NCBI RefSeq assembly: GCF_013624435.2
Contig: NZ_CP061768.1
Span: 186,001-250,000 of the forward strand
DNA length: 64,000 nt
Reading direction: 5' to 3'
Source of the DNA: Nocardioides campestrisoli
GTDB taxonomy: Bacteria; Actinomycetota; Actinomycetes; Propionibacteriales; Nocardioidaceae
A program made the position numbers and the translations under genes. Within the stretch, counting starts at the first letter, position 1, and the number at the start of each line of letters is the position of its first letter. Below, piece by piece: positions 33,643-41,797 of the stretch. The notes beneath the pieces are model-generated. The model made no database searches, had not been told where the DNA came from, and saw only the letters and a program-made list of their open reading frames with translations.

Positions 33643-34380
33643 GTGAACCTGCGCTGCGTGGTCCTGGCCGACGACCCCTCGCTGGAGGGGGCCATGTGGG
33701 CGATGCCCAGCTCGTGGCCCGAGTTCATGCTCCACGACCCCATCGGCAACGGCTACTACGCTGCACTCGACGAGTTCGCCGAGTACGTGCTCGTCTGCTT
33801 CGACGAGGCCGGCGACGTCGTCGCCAAGGCGTTCTCGGTGCCCTTCCACCTCGACGGCGACGAGCTGCCTGCCGACGGCTGGGACGGGGTGATCCGCCGG
33901 GGACTGGCGACCAGGCTCCCCGGCGGCCCGGCGGCGAACGCGGTCTCGGCGGTGGAGATCGCCGTCCGCCCCGACCTGCAGGGTCGCGGCCTGTCCGCTC
34001 AGGTCCTGGCGGCCTTGCGCGACAACGCCGCGCGCCTCGGGTACGCCGAGCTGGTGGCGCCGGTGCGCCCGAACGGCAAGGCCGACCCGCGCCAGCCGAT
34101 GACCGAGCACGCCTTCGCCGTCCGCGCCGACGGGCTGCCCGTCGACCCCTGGCTGCGGGTGCACGTGCGTGCGGGCGGGCGGATCGACGGTGTGGCGTCA
34201 CGCTCGATGGTGATCCCCGGGACGCTCGAGGAGTGGCGCGCCTGGACGGGCCTGGCCTTCGACCGGACCGGCCAGGTGAAGGTGCCCGGCGCGCTCACGC
34301 CCGTCCACTGCGACGTGGAGAACGGGACGGCTGTCTACGTCGAGCCGAACGTCTGGGTGCGGCACCGCACGGGTGCCTGA
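33643..34380 (+). CDS. GNAT-like acetyltransferase (atypical)
   Basis: This 245-residue protein has a GNAT core with the acetyl-CoA motif 'VEIAVRPDLQGRGLSAQVLA', followed by the expected helix and the segment 'GYAELVAPVRPNGKADP'. The C-terminal half (from about residue 150) is divergent and might serve as a lid or second domain. The GTG at 33643 is chosen over an ATG at 33574 because the intervening codons (AGG, CGA, AAT and an Arg-rich run) are atypical and CAGAAT lies exactly 6 bases before the GTG. The substrate is unknown. Confidence 0.65.
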   Translation: MNLRCVVLADDPSLEGAMWAMPSSWPEFMLHDPIGNGYYAALDEFAEYVLVCFDEAGDVVAKAFSVPFHLDGDELPADGWDGVIRRGLATRLPGGPAANAVSAVEIAVRPDLQGRGLSAQVLAALRDNAARLGYAELVAPVRPNGKADPRQPMTEHAFAVRADGLPVDPWLRVHVRAGGRIDGVASRSMVIPGTLEEWRAWTGLAFDRTGQVKVPGALTPVHCDVENGTAVYVEPNVWVRHRTGA

Positions 34381-34385
34381 GCGCC

Positions 34386-35600
34386 TCAGTCGGAGCCGAA
34401 GAGGTCCCGGGTGTAGACGCGGTCGGCGACGTCCTTGATGTCGTCGGTGAGGCGGTTGGCCACGATCAGGTCGGCCTCGGCCTTGAACGCCTCGAGGTCG
34501 CGGACCACGCGGGAGCCGAAGAACGTGTCCTCGGGCAGCTCGGGCTCGTAGACGACGACCTCGATGCCCTTGGCCTTGATCCGCTTCATGATCCCCTGCA
34601 CCGAGGAGGAGCGGAAGTTGTCCGAGCCGGCCTTCATGATCAGCCGGTGGATGCCGACGACCTCGGGCTTGCGGTCGATGATCTCGAAGGCGATGAAGTC
34701 CTTGCGGGTGCGGTTGGCCTCCACGATCGCCGAGATCAGCGTCTGCGGCACCTCGGAGTAGTTGGCCAGGAGCTGCTTGGTGTCCTTGGGCAGGCAGTAG
34801 CCGCCGTACCCGAAGGACGGGTTGTTGTAGTGGGTGCCGATCCGCGGGTCGAGGCCCACGCCGTCGATGATCGCCCGGGTGTCGAGGCCGTGGCTGAGGG
34901 CGAAGGAGTCGAGCTCGTTGAAGTAGGCCACCCGCATCGCCAGGTAGGTGTTGGCGAACAGCTTGATCGCCTCGGCCTCGGTGGGGTCGGTGAGCAGCAC
35001 CGGGACGTCGGTCTCCAGCGACCCGGCGAGCAGCAGGTCGGCGAACCGCCGCGCCCGCTCCGAGCGCTCGCCGACGATGATCCGCGAGGGGTGCAGGTTG
35101 TCGAGCAGTGCCTTGCCCTCGCGGAGGAACTCGGGGGAGAAGATCAGGTTGTCGGTGCCCAGCCGGGCGCGGGTCTCGGCGACGTAGCCGACCGGGATGG
35201 TCGACTTGATCACCATCACGGCGTCGGGGTTGGCCGCGTGCACCTGGGTGATCACCGCCTCGACGCTGGAGGTGTCGAAGTAGTTGGTGGCCGGGTCGTA
35301 GTCGGTGGGGGTGGCGATCACGACGTACTCGGCGTCGGCGTAGGCCGAGGTGCCGTCGAGGGTGAAGGCGAGGTCGAGGTCGCGGGTGGCCAGGTAGTGC
35401 TCGATCTCGGTGTCGTGGATGGGGGACTTCTTGTCCTCCAGCAGCGCGACCTTGGCGGGGTCCACCTCGACCCCGGTGACCCGGCAGTGCTGGGCCAGCA
35501 GCACCGCGATCGAGAGCCCGACGTACCCCAGGCCGACCACCACGATCCGGGGCTGGTCGGCGTCGGGACGGGGGGCGAGGCTGCTCGAGTCCGGGGTCAC
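34386..35600 (-). CDS. ugd: UDP-glucose/GDP-mannose dehydrogenase family (UDP-glucose 6-dehydrogenase)
   Basis: This 404-residue enzyme oxidises a sugar nucleotide twice with NAD, probably UDP-glucose to UDP-glucuronate. The N-terminal Rossmann domain has [17 protein letters not shown]. The catalytic Cys269 lies in [15 protein letters not shown]. The active-site Lys and Asn residues are in '[21 protein letters not shown]'. The C-terminal UDP-binding domain has '[15 protein letters not shown]'. The GTG at 35600 has TAGACT 8 bases upstream and fits a leaderless start. UDP-glucuronate is a donor for surface polysaccharides, which the glycosyltransferase run earlier in the window could use, but the genes are not linked. 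Confidence 0.9.
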   Translation of the reverse strand: MTPDSSSLAPRPDADQPRIVVVGLGYVGLSIAVLLAQHCRVTGVEVDPAKVALLEDKKSPIHDTEIEHYLATRDLDLAFTLDGTSAYADAEYVVIATPTDYDPATNYFDTSSVEAVITQVHAANPDAVMVIKSTIPVGYVAETRARLGTDNLIFSPEFLREGKALLDNLHPSRIIVGERSERARRFADLLLAGSLETDVPVLLTDPTEAEAIKLFANTYLAMRVAYFNELDSFALSHGLDTRAIIDGVGLDPRIGTHYNNPSFGYGGYCLPKDTKQLLANYSEVPQTLISAIVEANRTRKDFIAFEIIDRKPEVVGIHRLIMKAGSDNFRSSSVQGIMKRIKAKGIEVVVYEPELPEDTFFGSRVVRDLEAFKAEADLIVANRLTDDIKDVADRVYTRDLFGSD

Positions 35601-35661
35601 GGAGGGTGAGTCTAGAAGGACGCGCGCATGCTCGGGGCAGGAGACGGGGTACCGGACTCCC

Positions 35662-35796
35662 ATGAAGATCATGCGGAAGCTGGCTATGGCCGGCGTGGCC
35701 AAGAAGGTCTACGACGAGGCGCGCAAGCCCCACAACCAGGCCAAGATCAGGTCAGCAGTGGAGAAGGCCAAGGCCAGGCGATCGGGCCGACGGTGA
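35662..35796 (+). CDS. Small basic protein, 44 aa
   Basis: This short frame ([20 protein letters not shown], then a basic helix '[15 protein letters not shown]') is predicted to be one amphipathic helix with a basic face. The stop overlaps the start of the next gene (GTGA), which supports a real, translationally coupled gene. I cannot assign a function; it may bind nucleic acid or membrane. Confidence 0.55.
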   Translation: MKIMRKLAMAGVAKKVYDEARKPHNQAKIRSAVEKAKARRSGRR

Positions 35797-36359
35797 ACGC
35801 GGGCACCGTCCGGCGGCTGCGCGGGGGCGCCCTCGCGGGCGTGCTGGCGGCGGGCCTGCTCGCGGTGGGACCGGCGGCCTCCGCCGAGACGGTCACGGTC
35901 GTCGACGAGAAGGGTTCGCGCCTCCAGGACCGGCCCAACGAGCTGGTCAAGGGACGGATGACGTACGAGCCCTCCCGCACCGTCTTCGTGGCGCGGGTCG
36001 AGCGGCTCAACCGCACCAAGACCCGGGTCTTCGGCAGCGTCTACTACCCCGACGGCAGCTCGGTGAAGGTGCGCACCCAGTACCGCTCGGGCAAGCTCGT
36101 CACCCGTGGCACCTTCACCCGCGCGGGTCAGGAGGAGGGCGTCCCCCTGCCCGCCGTCGCCCAGTGGGACCTGGCCAAGAACAAGGTGACGATCACCGTG
36201 GCCGGCGCGGACGACCCGAAGCCGTTCAACCGCCGGGCGCGGCTCGACGTCTACACCGTCACCAAGGGCGCCCAGGAGGGGCCGCACTGCCCGATCATCG
36301 GCGGCGAGGTCCAGCCCTGCAACGACGACTACGTCACCGCCGAGCTCTCTCGCCGCTGA
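35793..36359 (+). CDS. Secreted protein of unknown function, 188 aa
   Basis: The protein begins with an Arg-rich N-region and an Ala/Leu core ending PAASA|ET, a signal peptide for Sec export cleaved near residue 32. The mature part has beta-strand repeats ('KTRVFGSVYYPDGSSVKVRT', 'YRSGKLVTRGTFTRAGQ') and one Cys pair near the C-terminus (HCPIIGGEVQPCNDDY). It should fold outside the cell as a single beta domain. GTG start at 35793 overlaps the previous stop. It converges with fadH. Confidence 0.7.
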   Translation: MNAGTVRRLRGGALAGVLAAGLLAVGPAASAETVTVVDEKGSRLQDRPNELVKGRMTYEPSRTVFVARVERLNRTKTRVFGSVYYPDGSSVKVRTQYRSGKLVTRGTFTRAGQEEGVPLPAVAQWDLAKNKVTITVAGADDPKPFNRRARLDVYTVTKGAQEGPHCPIIGGEVQPCNDDYVTAELSRR

Positions 36360-36385
36360 TCAACCCAGGCGCTGGTCAACCCAGG
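36354..36385. repeat. 16-base tandem duplication spanning two convergent stop codons
   Basis: CGCTGATCAACCCAGG (36354-36369) is repeated at once as CGCTGGTCAACCCAGG (36370-36385), with one difference. The secreted-protein stop lies in the first unit and the fadH stop in the second. It looks like a small slippage duplication between the two gene ends. Confidence 0.75.
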
Positions 36386-38397
36386 GCGGCGGCGACCTCC
36401 GTGCCCTGCTTGATCGCGCGCTTGGCGTCGAGCTCGGCGGCCACGTCGGCTCCGCCGACCAGGTGCACCGTGGCTCCGCCGACCAGGTGGGCCGGGCCCT
36501 CCAGTGCGTCGTACAGGTCGCGCACCGACTCCTGCCCGGCGCAGACCACCACGTGGTCCACCTCGAGCAGCTGCGGCTCGCCGCCGACGGTCAGGTGCAG
36601 GCCGGCGTCGTCGATCCGGTCGTACGTCGCCCCGCTGACCTGGCGCACGCCGGACTGCTTGAGCACCGCGCGGTGCGCCCAGCCCGAGGTCTTGCCCAGG
36701 CCGATCCCGATCGGGGTCTCCTTGCGCTGGACCAGCGTCACCTCGCGCACCACCGACCGGGGCTTCCGCTCGGTCAGGCCGCCGCGGTGCAGCGACGGGT
36801 CGCCGACGCCCCACTGGGCCATCCAGTCGTCGAAGGTCTCGCCCGGGTCGTGGGCGAGGAAGTGCGAGACGTCGACGCCGATGCCGCCGGCGCCGATCAC
36901 CGCCACCCGGCGCCCGACCGTGACCCGGCCGGCGAGCACGTCGGCGTAGGAGACCGCCTTGGGGTGGTCGATGCCGTCGATCTGCGGCACCCGCGGCTCC
37001 ACGCCGGTGGCGACCACGACGTGGTCGAAGCCGGCCAGGTCGTCCGGGCCGGCCTCGGTGGAGAGCCGGACGTCGACCTCGAGCACCTCGAGGCGCCGGG
37101 CGTAGTAGCGCAGCGTCTCGGCGAACTCCTCCTTGCCCGGGACCTGCATGGCGAGCCGGAACTGGCCGCCGATCTGCGGCGCCTTCTCGAACAGGGTGAC
37201 CGCCAGCCCGCGCTCGGCCGCGCTGACCGCAGTGGCCAGGCCGGCGGGACCGGCGCCGACCACCGCGACGGACTCGCGGCGGCGGGCCGGGGAGAGCACC
37301 AGCAGCGTCTCGTGGCAGGCGCGGGGGTTGACCAGGCAGGACGACGTCTTGTTGCTGAAGGTGTGGTCCAGGCACGCCTGGTTGCAGGCGATGCAGGTGT
37401 TGATCTCCTCAGCACGGCCCGCGGCCGCCTTGTTGACGAAGTCGGGGTCGGCGAGCAGCGGGCGGGCCATCGAGACCAGGTCGGCGTCGCCGGCGGCCAG
37501 GATCTCCTCGGCCACCTCGGGGGTGTTGATCCGGTTGGAGGCGCAGACCGGGACCGAGACCTCGGCCTTGAGCCGGGCGGTGACCGAGCGCCAGGCGGCG
37601 CGCGGCACCTGGGTGATGATCGTCGGCACCCGCGCCTCGTGCCAGCCGATGCCGGTGTTGAAGGCGGTGACGCCGGCCTCCTCGAGCCGCAAGGCCAGCT
37701 CGGCGGTCTCCTCCCAGGTCTGGCCGTCCTCGACCAGATCGAGCAGCGAGATCCGGTACATCACCGGGAAGTCGCCCACCAGCTCGCGGGTGCGGCGCAC
37801 CACCTCGACCGGGAAGCGCATCCGCTTCTCCGTGCTGCCGCCCCAGGCGTCGGTGCGGTCGTTGGTGCGGGCGGCGAGGAACTGGTTGATCAGGTAGCCC
37901 TCGGAGCCCATGATCTCGACCGCGTCGTAGCCGGCCTTCCTGGCCAGCGCGACGGACCTGGCGAAGTCGGTGGCGGTGCGGTCGACCGCCTTGGCCGACA
38001 GCGCGGACGGCTTGAACGGGTTGATCGGGGCCTGCTTGCGCGACGCGCTCACGCTGAACGGGTGGTAGGCGTAGCGGCCCGCGTGCAGGATCTGCATGGC
38101 GATCGCGCCGCCCTCGGCGTGCACCGCCTCGGTGACCCGCTGGTGGCGCGCGGCCTGCAGCCGGGTGGTCATCTCGGAGGCGAACGGCTTGAGCCAGCCG
38201 CGCTTGTTAGGCGCGTAGCCGCCGGTGACGATCAGGCCGACCCCGCCGCGGGCGCGCTCGGCGAAGTACGCCGCCAGCCGGTCGATGTGCCAGGGCGCGT
38301 CCTCCAGCCCGGTGTGCATCGACCCCATCACCACGCGGTTGCGCAGGGTCAGCGGGCCCAGCTCGAGCGGGCTGAGCAGGTGCGGGTAGTCACTCAT
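36376..38397 (-). CDS. fadH: FadH-type 2,4-dienoyl-CoA reductase / old yellow enzyme family
   Basis: This 673-residue protein has the three-domain layout of E. coli FadH (672 residues). The FMN barrel comes first ('LSPLELGPLTLRNRVVMGSM'), then the [4Fe-4S] motif CIACNQACLDH..C (C-x2-C-x3-C-x11-C), then the FAD/NAD(P) domain (VAVVGAGPAGLATAV and VAVIGAGGIGVDVSH). It reduces 2,4-dienoyl-CoA during oxidation of polyunsaturated fatty acids, or another enoate. Its start overlaps the stop of the PadR regulator by 4 bases, so the two form one transcription unit. Confidence 0.9.
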   Translation of the reverse strand: MSDYPHLLSPLELGPLTLRNRVVMGSMHTGLEDAPWHIDRLAAYFAERARGGVGLIVTGGYAPNKRGWLKPFASEMTTRLQAARHQRVTEAVHAEGGAIAMQILHAGRYAYHPFSVSASRKQAPINPFKPSALSAKAVDRTATDFARSVALARKAGYDAVEIMGSEGYLINQFLAARTNDRTDAWGGSTEKRMRFPVEVVRRTRELVGDFPVMYRISLLDLVEDGQTWEETAELALRLEEAGVTAFNTGIGWHEARVPTIITQVPRAAWRSVTARLKAEVSVPVCASNRINTPEVAEEILAAGDADLVSMARPLLADPDFVNKAAAGRAEEINTCIACNQACLDHTFSNKTSSCLVNPRACHETLLVLSPARRRESVAVVGAGPAGLATAVSAAERGLAVTLFEKAPQIGGQFRLAMQVPGKEEFAETLRYYARRLEVLEVDVRLSTEAGPDDLAGFDHVVVATGVEPRVPQIDGIDHPKAVSYADVLAGRVTVGRRVAVIGAGGIGVDVSHFLAHDPGETFDDWMAQWGVGDPSLHRGGLTERKPRSVVREVTLVQRKETPIGIGLGKTSGWAHRAVLKQSGVRQVSGATYDRIDDAGLHLTVGGEPQLLEVDHVVVCAGQESVRDLYDALEGPAHLVGGATVHLVGGADVAAELDAKRAIKQGTEVAAALG

Positions 38398-38933
38398 GAG
38401 CGGTCCTTGCTGTGGGCGTTGATGTAGTCCTCGAGCCAGCCGACCCAGAACTGCTCCAGGCCGATGCCGCCGCGCAGCACCAGGTACTGGTCGAGCTCGT
38501 GGCCGGTGAGGCCGGTCGGGTCGTCGTACGCCTGCTCCAGGCGGCGGTAGTGCTCGAGCCGGGCGAGGTGGTCGGCGAGTGCGCCGCGGACCACCTCGAG
38601 CAGGGCGGCGCGGTCGCCGAAGCTGCCGCCGCGCATCTTGACCGCGAGCTCGCTGCGCAGCTCCTCCATCGGGGTCGGCGTGGCCAGCCACTGCGCGAGC
38701 ACCTCGGCGCCGGCGTCGGTGACGGCGTAGACCTTCTTGTCCGGCTTGGCGGCCTGCGGCACCACCTCGACGGCGAGCCAGCCGTCGGCCTCCATCCGGC
38801 CCAGCACCCGGTAGATCTGCTGGTGGGTGGCGTGCCAGAAGAAGCCGATCGACTTGTCGAACCGGCGAGCCAGCTCGAGTCCGGAGCCGGGCTTCTCGCT
38901 GAGCGCCACCAGGAGGGCGTGTTCCAGGGCCAC
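38394..38933 (-). CDS. PadR-family transcriptional regulator
   Basis: This 179-residue protein has a winged helix-turn-helix N-terminal PadR domain ('ALLVALSEKPGSGLELARRF', 'THQQIYRVLGRMEADGWLAV') and a C-terminal helical PadR_C/Vir-alpha domain. PadR proteins respond to phenolic acids or other small ligands. The GTG at 38933 has no ribosome site and may be leaderless. An 18-base near-perfect palindrome just upstream is a likely autoregulatory operator. Its stop overlaps the fadH start (ATGA), so the regulator and enzyme are co-expressed. Confidence 0.87.
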   Translation of the reverse strand: MALEHALLVALSEKPGSGLELARRFDKSIGFFWHATHQQIYRVLGRMEADGWLAVEVVPQAAKPDKKVYAVTDAGAEVLAQWLATPTPMEELRSELAVKMRGGSFGDRAALLEVVRGALADHLARLEHYRRLEQAYDDPTGLTGHELDQYLVLRGGIGLEQFWVGWLEDYINAHSKDRS

Positions 38934-38951
38934 GGGAGGAGGATGGCAGAT

Positions 38952-38971
38952 GCTTGCAACGAGTTGCAAGC
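38952..38971. promoter_or_regulatory. Palindromic operator upstream of the PadR-fadH operon
   Basis: GCTTGCAAC-GA-GTTGCAAGC is a perfect 9+2+9 inverted repeat, 19 to 38 bases before the PadR start codon. Its size and location fit the binding site of a winged-helix dimer that represses its own operon. Confidence 0.7.
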
Positions 38972-39063
38972 CCCCCCGAAGGTGAACTCTCTCATCCTTC
39001 CGGCCAGCACCTCGGCACCGCAGGTGGAGGCGCGCCGACCTCGCGGCGGGAGAGCGTGGACGC

Positions 39064-39687
39064 ATGACGATCCTCCTCTCCGACCCGCGGGTCCGGGCCG
39101 TCCCGGTCCGCGAGAACGCCGAGCCGCTGGTCCGGCTCGCCCCCTCCTTCGGGCCCGCCCGGGCCCTGGTCCGCGCCGGTCTCGCCGAGCGCCTGGCCGC
39201 CGCGGCCGCCGACCTGCCCGCCGGGATCGCCCTGCGCGTGGTGGAGGGCCACCGCAGCGTGGCCCACCAGCGCGCGATCATCGACGCCTACTCCGCTGAG
39301 CTCCGCGCCGCCCGCCCCGAGGCCGGGACGGACGAGCTGCACCGGCTGACCAGCCGGTTCGTCGCACCGCTCGAGGTCGCCCCGCACGTGGCCGGCGCCG
39401 CGGTCGACCTGACCCTGGTCGACGCCTGCGGCGACGAGGTCGACCTCGGCACGACGATCGACGCCACCCCGGAGGCCTCCGACGGGCGCTGCTTCACCGC
39501 CGCCGCCGGGATCGGCGCCGACGCCCGCGCGCACCGCGACCTGCTCGCCCGGGTGCTGGGGGGCGCCGGGTTGGTCAACTACCCCACCGAGTGGTGGCAC
39601 TGGAGCTACGGCGACCGGTACTGGGCGCTGCTCACCGGCGCCCCGGCGGCGCTCTACGGCCCCGTCGACCTGGCGGTGGCGGCATGA
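39064..39687 (+). CDS. VanX-type D-Ala-D-Ala dipeptidase
   Basis: This 207-residue zinc enzyme of the VanX/M15D family has the zinc ligands in 'VAPHVAGAAVDLTLVD' (His and Asp) and EWWHWS (His, with the general-base Glu), and the substrate Arg in VVEGHRSVAH. Such enzymes cut D-Ala-D-Ala. There is no signal peptide, so it should act in the cytoplasm. GGGAGAG stands before the ATG. Its stop overlaps the racemase start by 4 bases (ATGA). Placed with a racemase and a ligase, a dipeptidase would remove normal D-Ala-D-Ala, which only makes sense if the ligase makes something else or if the operon recycles wall fragments. Confidence 0.85.
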   Translation: MTILLSDPRVRAVPVRENAEPLVRLAPSFGPARALVRAGLAERLAAAAADLPAGIALRVVEGHRSVAHQRAIIDAYSAELRAARPEAGTDELHRLTSRFVAPLEVAPHVAGAAVDLTLVDACGDEVDLGTTIDATPEASDGRCFTAAAGIGADARAHRDLLARVLGGAGLVNYPTEWWHWSYGDRYWALLTGAPAALYGPVDLAVAA

Positions 39688-40853
39688 GCGCCCTCCCGGT
39701 GGACATGGTGGACGTGAGCCCGGCCGCACCGGTCGGGCCGGTGCTGCGGGTGGACACCGCCGCCGTGAGCGCCAACGTCCGGCTGCTGGCCGGGCGCACC
39801 TCCGCCGAGGTGATGGCCGTGGTCAAGGCCGACGGCTTCGGTCACGGCGCGGTCGAGGTGGCCCGGGCCGCGATGGCGGGCGGCGCCACCTCGCTGGGCG
39901 TGACCAGCCTCGCGGAGGCCCTGCCGCTGCGCGCTGCGGGTCTCGACGCTCCACTGCTCAGCTGGCTCAACCCCGTCGACGCCGACTTCGCCACCGCCGT
40001 GCACGCGGACGTCGAGCTCGCCGTCCCCTCGCTGGAGCACCTGGCGGCGATCACCGCGACCGCCCCCGGCGCCCGGGTGCACCTTCACCTGGACACCGGG
40101 CTGGCCCGCGACGGTGCTGCGCCCCAGGAGTGGGCAGCGCTCTGCCGGGCGGCCCGCGCCGCCGAGCGGACCGGCCGGCTCCGGGTGGTCGGGGTGATGG
40201 GTCACCTGGCCTGCGCCGACCAGCCGGGCCACCCGGCCAACGCCGTCGGCCGCACCCGGTTCGCCTGGGGCCTGCGAGTGGCCCGCGCCGCCGGGCTCCG
40301 GCCCACGAGCCGGCACCTGGCCGCCACCGCGGCCACCCTCACCGACCCGCTGGCCCACCACACGACGGTCCGGATCGGCGCCGGCCTGGTCGGGATCGAC
40401 CCGACCGGGGACGGCGCGGGTGGCCTGCTCCGACCGGCGATGACCCTGACCGCCCCGGTGGTGACGGTCCGCCGGGTGCGCGGCGGCACGCCGGTCGGCT
40501 ACGGCCACACCTGGACCGCCCCGGCCGCGACTACCCTGGGCCTGCTCCCGCTGGGGTACGCCGACGGGCTGCCGCGCGCGGCCACCGGTCAGGCCGAGGT
40601 GCTGGTGCGCGGGCGACGCCGTCCGGTGGTCGGGCGGATCTCGATGGACCAGGTGGTCGTCGACCTCGGCCACGAGCACGTGCGGCTGGGGGAGGAGGCC
40701 GTCGTCTTCGGCCCCGGCGACGCGGGGGAGCCGACCGCCGCCGACTGGGCGAGGTGGTCCGACACCCTGGAGCACGAGGTGGTCACCGGGCTCGGTGGCC
40801 GGGTGCACCGGGAAGTCGCCGGCACCCGTGTCGGCCTGAGGTCTCTCGCATGA
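39684..40853 (+). CDS. Alanine-racemase-family PLP enzyme with altered substrate residue
   Basis: This 389-residue enzyme has the alanine racemase fold: Lys48 in AVVKADGFGHG binds PLP, Tyr292 in LGYADGLPR is the second catalytic base, and HLHLDTGLARDG and GRISMDQ are conserved. By eye alignment to Geobacillus alanine racemase, the residue matching Tyr354 (TINYEV) is His364 (TLEHEV). In the serine racemase VanT the same position is Asn, and changing this Tyr shifts activity to serine. The enzyme may therefore act on D-Ser or another amino acid. It overlaps its neighbours by 4 bases on each side. An ordinary alanine racemase remains possible. Confidence 0.85.
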   Translation: MSALPVDMVDVSPAAPVGPVLRVDTAAVSANVRLLAGRTSAEVMAVVKADGFGHGAVEVARAAMAGGATSLGVTSLAEALPLRAAGLDAPLLSWLNPVDADFATAVHADVELAVPSLEHLAAITATAPGARVHLHLDTGLARDGAAPQEWAALCRAARAAERTGRLRVVGVMGHLACADQPGHPANAVGRTRFAWGLRVARAAGLRPTSRHLAATAATLTDPLAHHTTVRIGAGLVGIDPTGDGAGGLLRPAMTLTAPVVTVRRVRGGTPVGYGHTWTAPAATTLGLLPLGYADGLPRAATGQAEVLVRGRRRPVVGRISMDQVVVDLGHEHVRLGEEAVVFGPGDAGEPTAADWARWSDTLEHEVVTGLGGRVHREVAGTRVGLRSLA

Positions 40854-41797
40854 GCGGGCTGCGGGTCGCCGTGATCGGCGGCGGCCAGAACTGCGAGCAC
40901 GAGGTCTCTCTCGCCTCGGCGGCCTCGGTCGCGCGGGCGCTGGCCGAGCGCGACCACGAGGTGGTGCGGCTGACCGTCGACCGCGACGGTGCGTGGCTGG
41001 ACGCCGAGGGCGGGCCGATCGGGCTGGCGGCGGCGGTCGAGGTGCTCCGCGGCTGCGCGGTCGTGGTCCCGGTGGTGCACGGGCCGCGCGGCGAGGACGG
41101 CGCGCTCGCCGCCCTCTGCGAGCTGGCCGGGGTGCCCTACGTCGGGTCCGGGGTGCGGGCCGGGGCGCTGGCGATGGACAAGTGGACGACCAAGCTGGTG
41201 GCCGACGCGGTCGGCATCGCCACCGCGCCGGGGGTGCTGCTCACGCCGGGCACCGCACCGTCGTACGCCTGGAGCCACCCGGTCGTGGTCAAACCGGTCG
41301 CGGCCGGCTCCAGCCACGGGGTCTCCCTGGTGCGCAGCGCCGAGGAGCTGCCGCCCGCCCTCGCGGCGGCGTTCGTTCTGGACGACCGGGTGCTGGTGGA
41401 GGAGCTGGTGGTCGGCCGGGAGATCGACGTGGCGGTGCTCGGCCGCCCCGACGGCTCGCGCACCTGCTCGCCGAGCCTGGAGATCGTGGTCGACGGGCTC
41501 TTCGACCTGGACACCAAGTACGACGGCAGCGCCGACTTCCGGATCCCCGCCGCGCTGGACGAGGTGGAGCGCAAGGGGCTGGAGGAGGCCGCGCTGGCGG
41601 TCTACGACGCGCTCGGCTGCGCCGGCGTGGCCCGGGTCGACTTCTTCCTCACCGCCGACGGGCCGGTGCTCAACGAGGTGAACACGATGCCCGGCTTCAC
41701 CGAGCAGTCGCAGGTGCCGCGGATGTTCGCCGCGGCGGGGCTCTCCTATCCCGACCTGTTGGACCGGCTGGTGCGCGACGCCGCGGACGCCGGGTGA
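40850..41797 (+). CDS. D-Ala-D-X ligase family (Ddl-like)
   Basis: This 315-residue ATP-grasp enzyme has the Ddl signatures EHEVSLASA, 'PVVHGPRGEDGALAAL', ALAMDKWTTK, VVKPVAAGSSHGVS, VEELVVGREIDV and EVNTMPGFT. Tyr224 (DTKY) is retained, unlike D-Ala-D-Lac ligases. The residue after Ser in the PGFTxxS segment, Leu or Met in D-Ala-D-Ala ligases and Arg in VanA or VanC types, is Gln288 here (TEQSQVP). The second substrate is thus uncertain. It is shorter than typical actinobacterial Ddl (about 370), so it is probably a second ligase. ATGA and GTGA overlaps join it to both neighbours. Confidence 0.87.
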   Translation: MSGLRVAVIGGGQNCEHEVSLASAASVARALAERDHEVVRLTVDRDGAWLDAEGGPIGLAAAVEVLRGCAVVVPVVHGPRGEDGALAALCELAGVPYVGSGVRAGALAMDKWTTKLVADAVGIATAPGVLLTPGTAPSYAWSHPVVVKPVAAGSSHGVSLVRSAEELPPALAAAFVLDDRVLVEELVVGREIDVAVLGRPDGSRTCSPSLEIVVDGLFDLDTKYDGSADFRIPAALDEVERKGLEEAALAVYDALGCAGVARVDFFLTADGPVLNEVNTMPGFTEQSQVPRMFAAAGLSYPDLLDRLVRDAADAG

